From NCBI GenBank assembly GCA_047637355.1, contig JBLIKA010000005.1:1-60532 (forward strand): a DNA stretch of 60,532 nt. The letters are read 5' to 3'. This DNA comes from Glaciecola sp047637355 (lineage in GTDB: Bacteria > Pseudomonadota > Gammaproteobacteria > Enterobacterales > Alteromonadaceae). A program made the position numbers and the translations under genes. The notes beneath the pieces were generated by a model, which was given only the letters and a program-made list of their open reading frames with translations, did not search any database and was not told the DNA's origin. Shown one piece after another: positions 26,195-36,054 of the stretch. Position 1 is the stretch's first letter. Every line of letters begins with the position of its first letter.

Positions 26195-28609
26195 CTACAC
26201 GTCTAAGTTTTCAACATTCAAGGCATTGGTTTGAATGAAGTCTCTACGCGGTTCAACATGGTCGCCCATTAATGTCGTAAACAATTGATCTGCTGAAATT
26301 GCATCTTCAATTTTCACTTGTAGCATGCGGCGTTGAGAAGGGTCCATTGTGGTTTCCCAAAGTTGTTCGGGGTTCATTTCACCAAGCCCCTTATAACGCT
26401 GCTTATACTGTCCACGCTCAGCTTCTTTGATTAACCATAATAATGCTTCCTCAAAAGTGCTCACGACTTGGGTTTTTTCGCCGCGTTGAATATAAGAGCC
26501 CGCTTCCATCAAACCATTAATAGTTTCATTTAGGGTTCTGATTTTTTTGTATTCAGGTCCTTCAATAAAGCTTTGCGTGAACGAGTAGTTATAGTCAATA
26601 CCATGCATCTTCATAATGATTTCTAGTTCGTTTAAACCATTTTCAGTCGCATTAATGTTGAATGAAAAACTTTGTCCATCATCCTCAGACGTAGCAAGTT
26701 GGTCAACTAGTGACTGCCCAATGCGACTTAATGCGTCTTTATTACCTAACGTTTCAGTTGTCATTACTTCTAAATAAACAAGTTGCTTCAAAATAGAAGT
26801 TGGCATTCTACGGTGCATTCTGCTAATCAGAGTCTGTGTTGACTGATAAAGCTTAACCATATTCTCTAAGCTTAACTCTTTAATCGGTGGCGCGTCAGGG
26901 CTAAAATAAAGACTTGAGCCATCAACAGCGATCGAGGTGATCATATTCGTATATGCCTCATCGTCTTTTAGATATTGTTCTTGCTTACCTTTTTTGATTT
27001 TGTACAACGGTGGTTGTGCAATATAAATATATCCACGTTCTATCAGTTCGGGCATTTGACGGAAGAAAAAAGTTAACAAAAGGGTTCTTATGTGAGAACC
27101 ATCCACATCGGCATCTGTCATAATGATAATACTGTGATAGCGTAACTTTTCAGGATTATATTCATCACGACCAATTCCACAACCTAGCGCAGTTATTAAC
27201 GTCGCAACTTCCTGAGAAGATAACATTTTGTCAAAGCGAGCTTTCTCAACATTAAGTATTTTGCCTTTTAACGGCAGGATTGCTTGGTTTTTTCTATTAC
27301 GACCTTGCTTCGCAGAACCGCCAGCAGAGTCACCTTCCACAATATATAGTTCAGATAATGCAGGATCTTTTTCTTGGCAATCGGCAAGTTTACCTGGCAA
27401 ACCGGCCAAGTCCAACGCGCCTTTGCGACGAGTCATATCACGCGCCTTGCGGGCAGCTTCACGTGCTCTTGCAGCATCAATTATTTTTCCAACAATGATC
27501 CGAGCTTCACTTGGATTTTCAATTAAGTAATCGGCAAGCTTTTCACCCATAGCACTTTCAACGGCAGTTTTTACTTCCGATGAAACTAATTTGTCTTTAG
27601 TTTGTGAAGAAAACTTAGGGTCAGGAACTTTAACAGAGATAACAGCAGTCAAACCTTCACGAGCGTCATCACCACTAGCGCTAGTCTTATTCTTTTTATT
27701 CATACCCTCTTTTTCCATAAAGGTATTTAATGTTCGAGTTAACGCACCACGGAAACCGGCTAAGTGAGTTCCGCCATCTCTTTGAGGAATATTGTTAGTA
27801 AAGCAAAAAACATTCTCTTGGAAACCGTCGTTCCATTGCATAGCAACTTCGACTGAAATACCGTCTTCACGGTGTAGGTCAAAATAGAACGCTTTTTGAT
27901 GAACAACCGTTTTGTTAGTATTTAAATATTCAACGAAAGCTTTAATACCGCCGGCATATTGGAAGTGGTCCTTACGGCCATCTCTTTCGTCTTCGAGGAT
28001 AATGGAAACGCCAGAGTTTAGGAAAGATAATTCTCGAACTCGTTTTGCCAAAATATCATAGTGAAATTCAATATTTGTGAATGTTTCTTCACTCGGCCAA
28101 AAACGTATTGTAGTTCCTGATTTATCTGTTTTACCCGTTGGAGCTAGAGGAGCGCAAGGCACTCCCATATTGTATTCTTGTTCAAAAATTTCGCCTCTAC
28201 GACGAATATTGATAGTTAGCTTTTTAGACAGAGCATTTACAACAGAGACACCAACACCATGTAAGCCGCCTGAGACTTTATATGAGTTATCATCGAATTT
28301 TCCACCAGCGTGCAATACTGTCATAATAACTTCAGCTGCGGAAACCCCCTCTTCTTCATGGATTTCAGTTGGAATACCACGCCCATCATCACTGACTGAA
28401 ACAGAGTTATCAGAATGTATTTTAATTACGATATCTTTGCAGTGACCAGCCAAAGCTTCATCAATGGAGTTATCAACAACTTCGAAAACCATATGATGTA
28501 AACCGGTACCATCATCTGTATCGCCAATGTACATACCTGGACGTTTACGTACGGCATCTAATCCTTTTAGAACCTTAATACTCGAAGAATCGTAATTCTG
28601 TTCTGACAT
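26195..28609 (-). CDS. gyrB: DNA gyrase subunit B
   Basis: ATPase subunit of gyrase, 804 residues, the same length as E. coli. The GHKL ATPase domain shows EVVDNSIDEALAG, DDGRGIP and GGLHGVG. The TOPRIM domain shows EGDSAGGSAKQGRNR and DADVDGSHI. The C-terminal end is typical and carries the gammaproteobacterial insert. A GAGGAG ribosome site overlaps the end of recF, three bases upstream. Last gene of dnaA-dnaN-recF-gyrB. Confidence 0.99.
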   Translation of the reverse strand: MSEQNYDSSSIKVLKGLDAVRKRPGMYIGDTDDGTGLHHMVFEVVDNSIDEALAGHCKDIVIKIHSDNSVSVSDDGRGIPTEIHEEEGVSAAEVIMTVLHAGGKFDDNSYKVSGGLHGVGVSVVNALSKKLTINIRRRGEIFEQEYNMGVPCAPLAPTGKTDKSGTTIRFWPSEETFTNIEFHYDILAKRVRELSFLNSGVSIILEDERDGRKDHFQYAGGIKAFVEYLNTNKTVVHQKAFYFDLHREDGISVEVAMQWNDGFQENVFCFTNNIPQRDGGTHLAGFRGALTRTLNTFMEKEGMNKKNKTSASGDDAREGLTAVISVKVPDPKFSSQTKDKLVSSEVKTAVESAMGEKLADYLIENPSEARIIVGKIIDAARAREAARKARDMTRRKGALDLAGLPGKLADCQEKDPALSELYIVEGDSAGGSAKQGRNRKNQAILPLKGKILNVEKARFDKMLSSQEVATLITALGCGIGRDEYNPEKLRYHSIIIMTDADVDGSHIRTLLLTFFFRQMPELIERGYIYIAQPPLYKIKKGKQEQYLKDDEAYTNMITSIAVDGSSLYFSPDAPPIKELSLENMVKLYQSTQTLISRMHRRMPTSILKQLVYLEVMTTETLGNKDALSRIGQSLVDQLATSEDDGQSFSFNINATENGLNELEIIMKMHGIDYNYSFTQSFIEGPEYKKIRTLNETINGLMEAGSYIQRGEKTQVVSTFEEALLWLIKEAERGQYKQRYKGLGEMNPEQLWETTMDPSQRRMLQVKIEDAISADQLFTTLMGDHVEPRRDFIQTNALNVENLDV

Positions 28610-28612
28610 TTC

Positions 28613-29713
28613 TTACTCCTCGTTCACTTGGTTATGTTCCACGTGAAACACTTTTTTATCATTATATTTATTTGTGAAGTCGAATTGCGAGGTCTCAATA
28701 GCTGTAACAAAAACCTGGGTGTTCGTTTCAAGTATTAAGTCCAGAAAATGTTCCCTTGTCTTTATGTCCAACTCCGCAGCAATATCGTCAACTAAATAGA
28801 TAGTTGATTTATTACTTAACGATGAAAACATTTTCATTTGTGCAATTTGCAATATAGATACCAAAATCCTCAACTGACCACGCGACAGATTTTCTGATGC
28901 GCTCAATCCATTTACAGTGAACTTTATATCACCTTTATGTGGGCCAACCGTCGTGTATCCATATTGGAAATCACGTTGCTGCTTTAGCATTAACGATTCT
29001 TCTAGCAGCATACCTTTATCCCAACCTGTATTATACCTCAGTTCTATCTTGAACTCAGGTATAAATTGACCATAAAGTGCAACAACTTCGGCATTTATTG
29101 CCTCCAAATAGGTCTTTCTAGCGTCCGAAATCAAATTGCCATACCTACTAAGGGATTCACTCCAATAATCGAACTGTTGGACATCTATCGGTCTTCCCGT
29201 ATTTAGGTGAGATCTCAATAATGCGTTGCGCTGGCTAAGTGTTTTTGAATAGGCAGACATTAAATCTGAGTAACCATGTTTCACGTGAAACAATGCCCAA
29301 TCGACAAAACGTCGTCTAAGCATCGGTTGCCCTATTATCAGATCACTGCTTTGTGGAGTAAAAATCTGCATCGGAATTTTACGAACAACATCCGCTAATT
29401 TTTTGGTTCTCTCACCGTTGATACTAAATTCAAAGCCGTCCGACTTATGCCTTGTACAACCAATCTTTTGCTCTGTACCTTCTTCATCAACGAGCCGACT
29501 AAAAACCGTTGCTATATCAGTATTGTGTTTTACGACGGAGTTTTGCCGGTTTGTTCTAAATGAGCGACCAAATCCGAGTAAATGAACTGCTTCCAAGATT
29601 GAAGACTTCCCAGCACCATTAGCACCGTGAATTATATTAAGACTTTTACAAGGGGAAAACGCAACTTGTTCAAAATTCCTAAACTGAGCAAGTTGCACTA
29701 GAGATAGATGCAT
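28613..29713 (-). CDS. recF: Recombination protein RecF
   Basis: SMC-like ATPase that helps load RecA at single-strand gaps. The 366 residues have Walker A GANGAGKSS near residue 30, the ABC signature LSRGQLRI and Walker B TIYLVDDIAAELD. The gene carries two parS sequences, each encoding an FHV-x-H peptide (ALFHVKHG mid-protein, VFHVEHNQ at the C-terminus), so the centromere sites shape the protein. The C-terminal tail after Walker B is slightly longer than in E. coli. Confidence 0.98.
   Translation of the reverse strand: MHLSLVQLAQFRNFEQVAFSPCKSLNIIHGANGAGKSSILEAVHLLGFGRSFRTNRQNSVVKHNTDIATVFSRLVDEEGTEQKIGCTRHKSDGFEFSINGERTKKLADVVRKIPMQIFTPQSSDLIIGQPMLRRRFVDWALFHVKHGYSDLMSAYSKTLSQRNALLRSHLNTGRPIDVQQFDYWSESLSRYGNLISDARKTYLEAINAEVVALYGQFIPEFKIELRYNTGWDKGMLLEESLMLKQQRDFQYGYTTVGPHKGDIKFTVNGLSASENLSRGQLRILVSILQIAQMKMFSSLSNKSTIYLVDDIAAELDIKTREHFLDLILETNTQVFVTAIETSQFDFTNKYNDKKVFHVEHNQVNEE
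28635..28650. promoter_or_regulatory. parS partition site 1, inside the 3' end of recF
   Basis: TGTTCCACGTGAAACA matches the bacterial parS consensus TGTTNCACGTGAAACA at every position. This is the ParB-binding centromere sequence. It lies about 16 kb from parAB and about 12 kb from the proposed oriC, within the usual origin-proximal range. Confidence 0.9.
29277..29292. promoter_or_regulatory. parS partition site 2, in the middle of recF
   Basis: TGTTTCACGTGAAACA is the perfect 16-bp palindromic parS. It lies 642 bases from site 1, in the same gene. Confidence 0.92.
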
Positions 29714-29741
29714 AAAGGCTAGGAGCGGCCCCTAACTGTGG

Positions 29742-30845
29742 TTATAGACGCATAGGCATGATGACATATAATGCTGACTCATCGCCCTCTGCGTGGATCA
29801 ATGCACTCGCGTTCGCATCGGACAAGTTAAAAATTACATTCTCTGAATTAAGGACGTTCAACACGTCAATAAGGTACGCAACGTTGAAACCCATTTCCAA
29901 CTCTTCACCTTCATAATTTACATCAACAACTTCTTCTGCCTGTTCCTGCTCAGGGTTGTTCGCAGTTATCTTCAGTTCGCCTGACGCCAAATTCAACCTC
30001 ACACCTTTGAACTTTTCGTTTGACAGGATCATCGCCCGAGAGAACGCAGCCTTTAACAATTCGCGCGACGACCAAACCGCCTTGTCGGAACCTTTTGGAA
30101 GAACTCTTCTATAGTCAGGAAAACGACCATCTACCAACTTACTTGTAAAAATAAAAGAAGTAGAAAAGATTCTTATATGGTTGCTGCCAATTTGAACTTT
30201 CACCAAAGCGTCATTATATTCAACTAGCCTAATTATTTCCAATACACCTTTGCGTGGAATAATCACCTGGCGATTTGGCAATGTAGCAACTTCGTAATCA
30301 AGCGTTGCAAGTGCAAGACGATGACCGTCAGTCGCAACAGTACGAATAGTATGTTCTTCAGTTTCCAAACTCATACCATTTAGGTAGTAACGTACATCCT
30401 GCTGAGCCATTGAAAAATGAGTTTTTTCAATAAGTCCTTTTAGGTCTGATTGCGTGATTTCGAACTCAACCTCACCTTCCCAATCTTCAAGATTAGGATA
30501 GTCGCTTGCAGACAGTGTCGATAATGTATATTTACCGCGGCCTGACTTAATAATGGCTTTGTTCTCTTCGACTTCAAAGATAATATTACTTTCACCATTG
30601 ATACCTCGAATAATATCAACCAGCTTTTTAGCAGGAACTGTTATCTCACCATCCGTGAAACTGCCAGACAGCTTTACGCTAGACATCAACTCGACTTCTA
30701 AATCAGTACCTGTTAGCCAGAGTGTTCCCTCACTAACCTTTATTAATACATTCGACAGTATGGGCAGTGTGTGACGTCGTTCAACTGCACCAGAAACTAA
30801 TTGAAGCGGTTGTAATAAACCTTCACGGCTAATGGTAAATTTCAT
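29742..30845 (-). CDS. dnaN: DNA polymerase III sliding clamp (beta subunit)
   Basis: Ring-forming processivity factor of 367 residues (366 in E. coli). It starts MKFTISREGLLQPLQLVSGAVERR and ends in the conserved YVIMPMRL. Three similar clamp domains are evident from length and from repeated motifs. A GAGAAG ribosome site precedes the ATG. It follows dnaA by 22 bases. Confidence 0.99.
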   Translation of the reverse strand: MKFTISREGLLQPLQLVSGAVERRHTLPILSNVLIKVSEGTLWLTGTDLEVELMSSVKLSGSFTDGEITVPAKKLVDIIRGINGESNIIFEVEENKAIIKSGRGKYTLSTLSASDYPNLEDWEGEVEFEITQSDLKGLIEKTHFSMAQQDVRYYLNGMSLETEEHTIRTVATDGHRLALATLDYEVATLPNRQVIIPRKGVLEIIRLVEYNDALVKVQIGSNHIRIFSTSFIFTSKLVDGRFPDYRRVLPKGSDKAVWSSRELLKAAFSRAMILSNEKFKGVRLNLASGELKITANNPEQEQAEEVVDVNYEGEELEMGFNVAYLIDVLNVLNSENVIFNLSDANASALIHAEGDESALYVIMPMRL

Positions 30846-30867
30846 TTATGTCTTCTCGTTAAAATTA

Positions 30868-32688
30868 TTATGAAGAAAGCGTTCTTATTAAGTTCTTATA
30901 GTCTTCTTTTATATCATGACTTTCGTTGCGAAGTTGAACAACTTTTCTCACAGCATGAATGACCGTTGTATGATCTCTTCCACCGAAGGCATTACCTATT
31001 TCCGGTAAACTATGATTCGTTAGTTCTTTGGCTAAGGCCATCGCAACTTGCCTAGGACGAGCAACACTTCTGCTTCGTCTTTTAGACAGTATATCAGCAA
31101 CTTTAATTTTATAATAATCAGCCACTGTTTTCTGTATGTTCTCAATAGTAACTAACTTGTCCTGTAAGGCAAGTAAATCCCTCAACGCATCGCGAACAAA
31201 ATCGATTGTAATCGGTCTACCAGAAAAATTGGCATTCGCTACCACCCGATTTAAAGCGCCTTCCAATTCTCGCACATTTGACCGCAACCGTTTCGCCATA
31301 AAAAACGCCACTTCGGTTGGAAGCCTCACATTGCACTCGTGCGCTTTTCTATTCAAAATTGCAACACGCGTTTCTAATTCTGGAGGTTCGATTATTACCG
31401 TTAACCCCCATCCGAATCGGGACTTGAGCCTGTCCTCTACACCATCAATTTCTTTTGGATAACGATCTGAAGTCAGTATTATTTGTTGATTACCTTCTAG
31501 CAAGGCATTAAACGTATGAAAAAACTCTTCTTGTGAGCGATCCTTATTTGCGAAAAATTGAATATCATCAATTAGCAATGCATCAACCGAGCGATAGAAA
31601 CGTTTGAATTCTTCTATCGCATTATTCTGTAGCGCTTTTACCATATCTTGAACAAACCGTTCAGAATGCATATAAACAATCTTCGCGTCTGGCTTATTAG
31701 CCAAAATACCGTTTCCCACCGCATGCGTTAAATGGGTTTTACCTAAACCAGTACCACCGTATAGGAACAATGGATTATAGGACTTACCTGGATTGTTAGC
31801 TACTTGAATTGCGGCGGCACGCGCGTATTGATTTGACTTACCCTCAACAAAATTCTCAAAAGTGTATTCTGGATTTACATTGCTTTTATGCACATTAACC
31901 GCAGGACTCGGCGTTTTACCAAAATCAGCACCCTGATTCATTACAGTATTGCCATTTTGCGCGGCGTACTGCTGATATTGATTTCTCTGCGTATTCGCTT
32001 GGTTGCTAGAGTTCTGATTGGCTAGATTGATATCTATACCACCGCCAACTTTAGGGGAAGCAGGCTGCACACTTTGTTTATTTAAAAAAGGATTTTGACT
32101 CTTATCAGCACGGGCATCGGTTTGATAATCCGTGCGGGAGTTTTGATTATTTTGTGCAGAATGGTCACGCGATGAGCTGACCATGTGCTCACCTACACTC
32201 ACTTTTCTGCGATCAGCATTAACTCCTTCTCTATAATCACCACCATCCTGACCATCATTCGACCGGTTATTGCCTGCTGGACGATTTACAACCTCGCCCT
32301 GTATATTGTCTTGTGCCCTATCATACCCGCCAATTGGCCGGTCGTTGAAGTTTTGATTATTATTAGAAAGTGATGCTTGTTGCGCATTGCCATCATTAAC
32401 GATAGGACTATCAGCTGCTTGTTGCTGCGCTATCGCATTTTGCTGAGCAATACTGCGCACTGTTATTATTAAGTTAGGCGCATCCTGCCCATATAAAGTC
32501 CGCAGACTTTCAGTAATCATCCCATGATATTTGTCTCTAACCCAATCAAGAATAAAATGATTAGTTGCAAATAAATGGAGGGACTCGCCATTAAATTCGG
32601 ATCGGAGTGGTTTTAACCACATATTGAATTGTTCGGAAGGAAGTTCTTCTTTTAGCAATTCGAGGCAATGATCCCAACTTATACTCAA
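30868..32688 (-). CDS. dnaA: Chromosomal replication initiator DnaA with an unusually long linker
   Basis: 606 residues, against 467 in E. coli. Domain I (1-80) binds partner proteins. The AAA+ domain III starts near 271 (Walker A GGTGLGKT at 311-318; ALLIDDIQFF Walker B). Domain IV ends with the DnaA-box-reading GGRDHTTVIHA signature. The excess lies entirely in domain II: about 190 residues (81-270) rich in Gln, Asn, Ser, Asp and Arg, of low complexity and surely disordered. The catalytic and DNA-binding parts are intact. A GGAGAA ribosome site precedes the ATG. First gene of the dnaA-dnaN-recF-gyrB unit, divergent from rpmH. Confidence 0.99.
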   Translation of the reverse strand: MSISWDHCLELLKEELPSEQFNMWLKPLRSEFNGESLHLFATNHFILDWVRDKYHGMITESLRTLYGQDAPNLIITVRSIAQQNAIAQQQAADSPIVNDGNAQQASLSNNNQNFNDRPIGGYDRAQDNIQGEVVNRPAGNNRSNDGQDGGDYREGVNADRRKVSVGEHMVSSSRDHSAQNNQNSRTDYQTDARADKSQNPFLNKQSVQPASPKVGGGIDINLANQNSSNQANTQRNQYQQYAAQNGNTVMNQGADFGKTPSPAVNVHKSNVNPEYTFENFVEGKSNQYARAAAIQVANNPGKSYNPLFLYGGTGLGKTHLTHAVGNGILANKPDAKIVYMHSERFVQDMVKALQNNAIEEFKRFYRSVDALLIDDIQFFANKDRSQEEFFHTFNALLEGNQQIILTSDRYPKEIDGVEDRLKSRFGWGLTVIIEPPELETRVAILNRKAHECNVRLPTEVAFFMAKRLRSNVRELEGALNRVVANANFSGRPITIDFVRDALRDLLALQDKLVTIENIQKTVADYYKIKVADILSKRRSRSVARPRQVAMALAKELTNHSLPEIGNAFGGRDHTTVIHAVRKVVQLRNESHDIKEDYKNLIRTLSS

Positions 32689-33318
32689 CTGACTTTCTCC
32701 ATTAAACGTCGACCAAAACTAACTGCGTCCGCGTATTACAGTAGTATAAAATACGGAACGGTGTGGCACCGAACCGCCAATTTTGCACACACTAATGTGT
32801 CTTTAATATGAATAACTAGTTTCGACAATAATATTCATCCTAACCCGGACGAGCATATTTCGTTGCAATAAAGAGCAAACTGCGTTGTTAGCCTTTTAAA
32901 AAAGGACGACAAGAATAGGGGATTTTCACCTGTTTATCCACATTTATCAGTAAATCTTTTAGTATAATTACCTCTAAGCAACATTAAACTTCTAAATTAC
33001 TGTTATATATAGATTTTTTCTGGGGATAACCTCATGAATTAACTGAGTTAATTGTCTAACTTGTAGCGTATCGTCCACTTATTGGGCATATATCGTGCCA
33101 TATCCTCCTTCAAACGTTAATAATTTCATGAGTAATGTGGATAACAATGACGAATGCACAATATTTATGCACAATTTAATTAAACATGCCTTTCACACTT
33201 ATAAACATTGACAATCAGCGTATTGATCTCTATGATTCTGCGTCCATTTCCAAGCAAGGTTTCATAAAAGTTGAAACTAATGCTTCAACGTTACATTGAA
33301 ACAAGTAGAGATTAGGTC
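32689..33318. promoter_or_regulatory. dnaA-rpmH intergenic region with a DnaA-box cluster
   Basis: 630 bases between divergent dnaA and rpmH. Boxes matching TTATNCACA: 32934-32942 (TTATCCACA), 33136-33144 (same, minus strand) and 33165-33173 (TTATGCACA). One-mismatch boxes lie at 33021-33029 and 33199-33207. This is the classical dnaA promoter position, where DnaA autoregulates, and in pseudomonads and Gram-positives it is an origin. Here the mnmG-side region has the more oriC-like layout, so I read this as the autoregulatory region, possibly an ancestral origin. Confidence 0.7.
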
Positions 33319-33453
33319 ATGAAAAGAACTTTTCAACCAAGTAATTTAAAGCGCAAACGCTCACACGGTTTTCGTGCTCGCATGGCCACTAAGAATGGTC
33401 GTAAAATTCTTGCAAATCGCAGAGCTAAAGGAAGAGCAAAATTATCAGCTTAA
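33319..33453 (+). CDS. rpmH: Ribosomal protein L34
   Basis: 44 residues starting MKRTFQPSNLKRKRSHGFR and ending in GRAKLSA, the canonical bacterial L34. A GGT-containing weak ribosome site precedes the ATG. It lies upstream of rnpA as in nearly all bacteria. Confidence 0.98.
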   Translation: MKRTFQPSNLKRKRSHGFRARMATKNGRKILANRRAKGRAKLSA

Positions 33454-33478
33454 TGTGTAAGTAAAGCATATTAAACCG

Positions 33479-33841
33479 GTGAATAACTCATTTCCCAGGG
33501 AGTCACGTCTGTTGACTCCCAAAAACTTCTCCTTCGTATTTGATCAAGCCATTCCCGCAGTTTCTAATCACATCACTATATTAGCAAGACACAACGAACT
33601 CGAAACAGCTCGCTTAGGCATTACTGTGCCCAAGAAAAAAGTCAAAAATGCCACTGATCGAAACACAATAAAAAGAATTATTAGAGAAAGCTTCCGATTA
33701 CAAAGACATCAGCTACCAAATGTTGATATTATCGTGATCGCGAAACAAGGTATTGGTGAAATGGATAACCAAACACTGGCTACTCAATTAGAGAAATTAT
33801 GGCGAAAAATGACTCTTCGATGCAATCAACCAGCAAAATAA
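33479..33841 (+). CDS. rnpA: Ribonuclease P protein component
   Basis: Basic 120-residue protein subunit that helps RNase P RNA mature tRNA 5' ends. The N-terminal FPRESRLLTPKNFSFVF and the central RNTIKRIIRESFR (RNR motif region) are diagnostic. It starts with GTG and overlaps yidD by 43 bases at its 3' end, an overlap common in this operon. Confidence 0.95.
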   Translation: MNNSFPRESRLLTPKNFSFVFDQAIPAVSNHITILARHNELETARLGITVPKKKVKNATDRNTIKRIIRESFRLQRHQLPNVDIIVIAKQGIGEMDNQTLATQLEKLWRKMTLRCNQPAK

Positions 33842-34170
33842 CACCAGAAACAGTGGTTCCAAAGCCTATTTCTATGTTTACATTGCCGTTCAGATTATTG
33901 ATAAAATTTTACCAAACCATTATATCTCCATTGCTAGGCCAAAATTGTCGGTTTCATCCGACTTGCTCTTGTTATGCTCATCAAGCTTTAGAACGACACG
34001 GATTAGTTAAAGGTAGTTGGCTTTCTGTAAAAAGAATAGTGAAATGTAACCCAATGCACCCGGGTGGGTTTGATTACGTGCCCGGATCAACTGACAATGA
34101 AGCAACTCATTCAGACTGCACTGAAACAGTAGCAACAACGTCAAAAGTAGCACCTAAAAATAAAACTTAA
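33799..34170 (+). CDS. yidD: Membrane protein insertion efficiency factor YidD
   Basis: Small amphipathic membrane-associated protein that assists YidC-dependent insertion. The core LLIKFYQTIISPLLGQNCRFHPTCSCYAHQAL with its conserved cysteines is diagnostic, as is CNPMHPGGFDYVP. At 123 residues it is longer than usual. The true start could be the Met at codon 26 (33874), since the first 25 residues are not family-like and overlap rnpA. The Thr/Lys-rich tail is also extra. Confidence 0.92.
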   Translation: MAKNDSSMQSTSKITPETVVPKPISMFTLPFRLLIKFYQTIISPLLGQNCRFHPTCSCYAHQALERHGLVKGSWLSVKRIVKCNPMHPGGFDYVPGSTDNEATHSDCTETVATTSKVAPKNKT

Positions 34171-34182
34171 AATGAGAAAAAT

Positions 34183-35886
34183 ATGGAATCCCAAAGAAGT
34201 CTCTTAGTTATTGGCTTATTGCTAGTCAGTTATCTATTGTGGGTTGAGTATCAGGACGCATACGGCCCAAAGCCAGCAACAATGCCTGTTCAACAAACCA
34301 CTGCAAGCCAAGGTGTACCTAGTGTTTCTGGAGCCAATGGGGAAATACCGACTAGCTCGTCTGTCCCTATCATCGGTAATAGCACTGCATCTGACATACC
34401 AGTAAATCAGACAATTGTGCCTCAGGTTGGTGCTTTACAAACCAACAGTGACCGTTTCATTACTGTTAGCACAAACACACTTAACCTTACTATTGACTTG
34501 GTTGGCGGTGATGTCGTTCGAGCTGACTTAGTTAAGTATCCTGTTACTCAAGGTTCCGATGATTCTTATCAGTTGTTGAAACCCGATACTGCACGGCTTC
34601 ATATAGCTCAAAGCGGACTAGTTGGAAAGTCAGGCCCTGACTCTAATGCTAAAGGACGACCTCTATATAGTACCTCTAAAACTGACTTTATAATGGACGG
34701 CGATACCTTAAGTGTTCCATTGTCTTGGTCTTCAGCTGAAGGTCTTAACGTTACCAAAACATTTGTATTCCAACGTGACCAACATGTCGTTAACGTTAAC
34801 TATGATGTAAAGAATAACACCAATGCCCCTGCGTCCATGGCACAGTTTGCGCAACTAAAACAAACCACAGCAGATCAGCCCGGTGGCAGCATGTTTATGC
34901 CTATTTATCGCGGTGGCGCTTACTCTACCCAAGAAGATAAATACGACAAATTTGGTTTTGGTGATTTTGAAGACGAAAAATTGAATGTAGTCACGATTGG
35001 TGGTTGGACAGGCATGATTGAGCATTATTTCGTTACTGCTTGGATTCCGCCACAAGAACAAACGAATACGATTACTAGCCGCATTGTTGATAGTAATTTT
35101 GCCATCATTGGATATACCGGAGAACCTGTAACAATACCAGTAAACGGTGAGCGGACTATTTCAAGCCAGTTATATATGGGACCAAAAACCCAAAGTGTTC
35201 TAGCTGCTATTTCACCAGGATTGGACCTTACTGTTGATTACGGCTTCCTTTGGATGATTTCACAACCGTTATTCTCATTACTAATATGGATACAAGGCAT
35301 TGTAATCAATTGGGGATTAGCGATTATTTGTGTCACCATTGTTGTCAAGGGGGCCATGTATTGGTTAACCAAGAAACAATACGAATCAATGGCCAAAATG
35401 CGTAATTTACAACCTAAAATGGCACAGTTAAAAGAACGCTTTGGTGATGATCGCCAAAAGATGTCTGCCGCAATGATGGAAATGTATAAGAAAGAGAAAG
35501 TAAATCCAATGGGTGGTTGTTTCCCTCTCCTACTGCAAATGCCTATCTTTTTAGCACTATACTGGGTGTTATTAGAAAGTGTTGAATTGCGTCACGCCGA
35601 CTTCATATTCTGGATAACTGATCTATCGGTCGCTGACCCATACTATGTATTGCCTATTTTAACTGGTGCTAGCATGTTCTTGTTGCAACGTTTACAGCCG
35701 ATGACTATCACTGACCCGTTACAGCAAAAAATAATGACTTATATGCCGGTTGCCATGAGTATTTTCTTCTTCTTCTTCCCTGCAGGATTGGTTTTGTACT
35801 GGTTAATAAGTAACGTTATTACACTGGTTCAAGCAAAGATTATCTACGCATCGATGGAGAAAAGAGGCATAAGTAGTAAAGGTTAA
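34183..35886 (+). CDS. yidC: Membrane protein insertase YidC
   Basis: 567 residues (548 in E. coli). The first helix is LLVIGLLLVSYLLWVEYQ. A long periplasmic beta-supersandwich follows (about 60-345), then five C-terminal helices with the cytoplasmic loop containing KMRNLQPKMAQLKERFG and the GCFPLLLQMPIFLALYW segment. It works with YidD and the Sec translocon, and inserts F0 subunits such as AtpE encoded downstream. A terminator follows. Confidence 0.98.
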   Translation: MESQRSLLVIGLLLVSYLLWVEYQDAYGPKPATMPVQQTTASQGVPSVSGANGEIPTSSSVPIIGNSTASDIPVNQTIVPQVGALQTNSDRFITVSTNTLNLTIDLVGGDVVRADLVKYPVTQGSDDSYQLLKPDTARLHIAQSGLVGKSGPDSNAKGRPLYSTSKTDFIMDGDTLSVPLSWSSAEGLNVTKTFVFQRDQHVVNVNYDVKNNTNAPASMAQFAQLKQTTADQPGGSMFMPIYRGGAYSTQEDKYDKFGFGDFEDEKLNVVTIGGWTGMIEHYFVTAWIPPQEQTNTITSRIVDSNFAIIGYTGEPVTIPVNGERTISSQLYMGPKTQSVLAAISPGLDLTVDYGFLWMISQPLFSLLIWIQGIVINWGLAIICVTIVVKGAMYWLTKKQYESMAKMRNLQPKMAQLKERFGDDRQKMSAAMMEMYKKEKVNPMGGCFPLLLQMPIFLALYWVLLESVELRHADFIFWITDLSVADPYYVLPILTGASMFLLQRLQPMTITDPLQQKIMTYMPVAMSIFFFFFPAGLVLYWLISNVITLVQAKIIYASMEKRGISSKG

Positions 35887-35935
35887 ATGGACGTAAGATA
35901 TTAGAATTTATATTTAGTTTTAGTAACCTCTTTTT

Positions 35936-35963
35936 AAAAAGCCTGCTTAGTGCGGGCTTTTTT
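35936..35963 (+). terminator. Terminator after yidC
   Basis: AAAAAGCCTGC pairs with GCGGGCTTTTT around a 5-base loop, with a T-run. It closes the rpmH-rnpA-yidD-yidC unit. Confidence 0.88.
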
Positions 35964-36054
35964 GTCTACAAAATTTAAGATTAGCTAAACACCGCTAGAG
36001 TTACAAGATACACTAGCTTGACTAACACGCAAAAATAACTTTGGGAGAAAGCAC

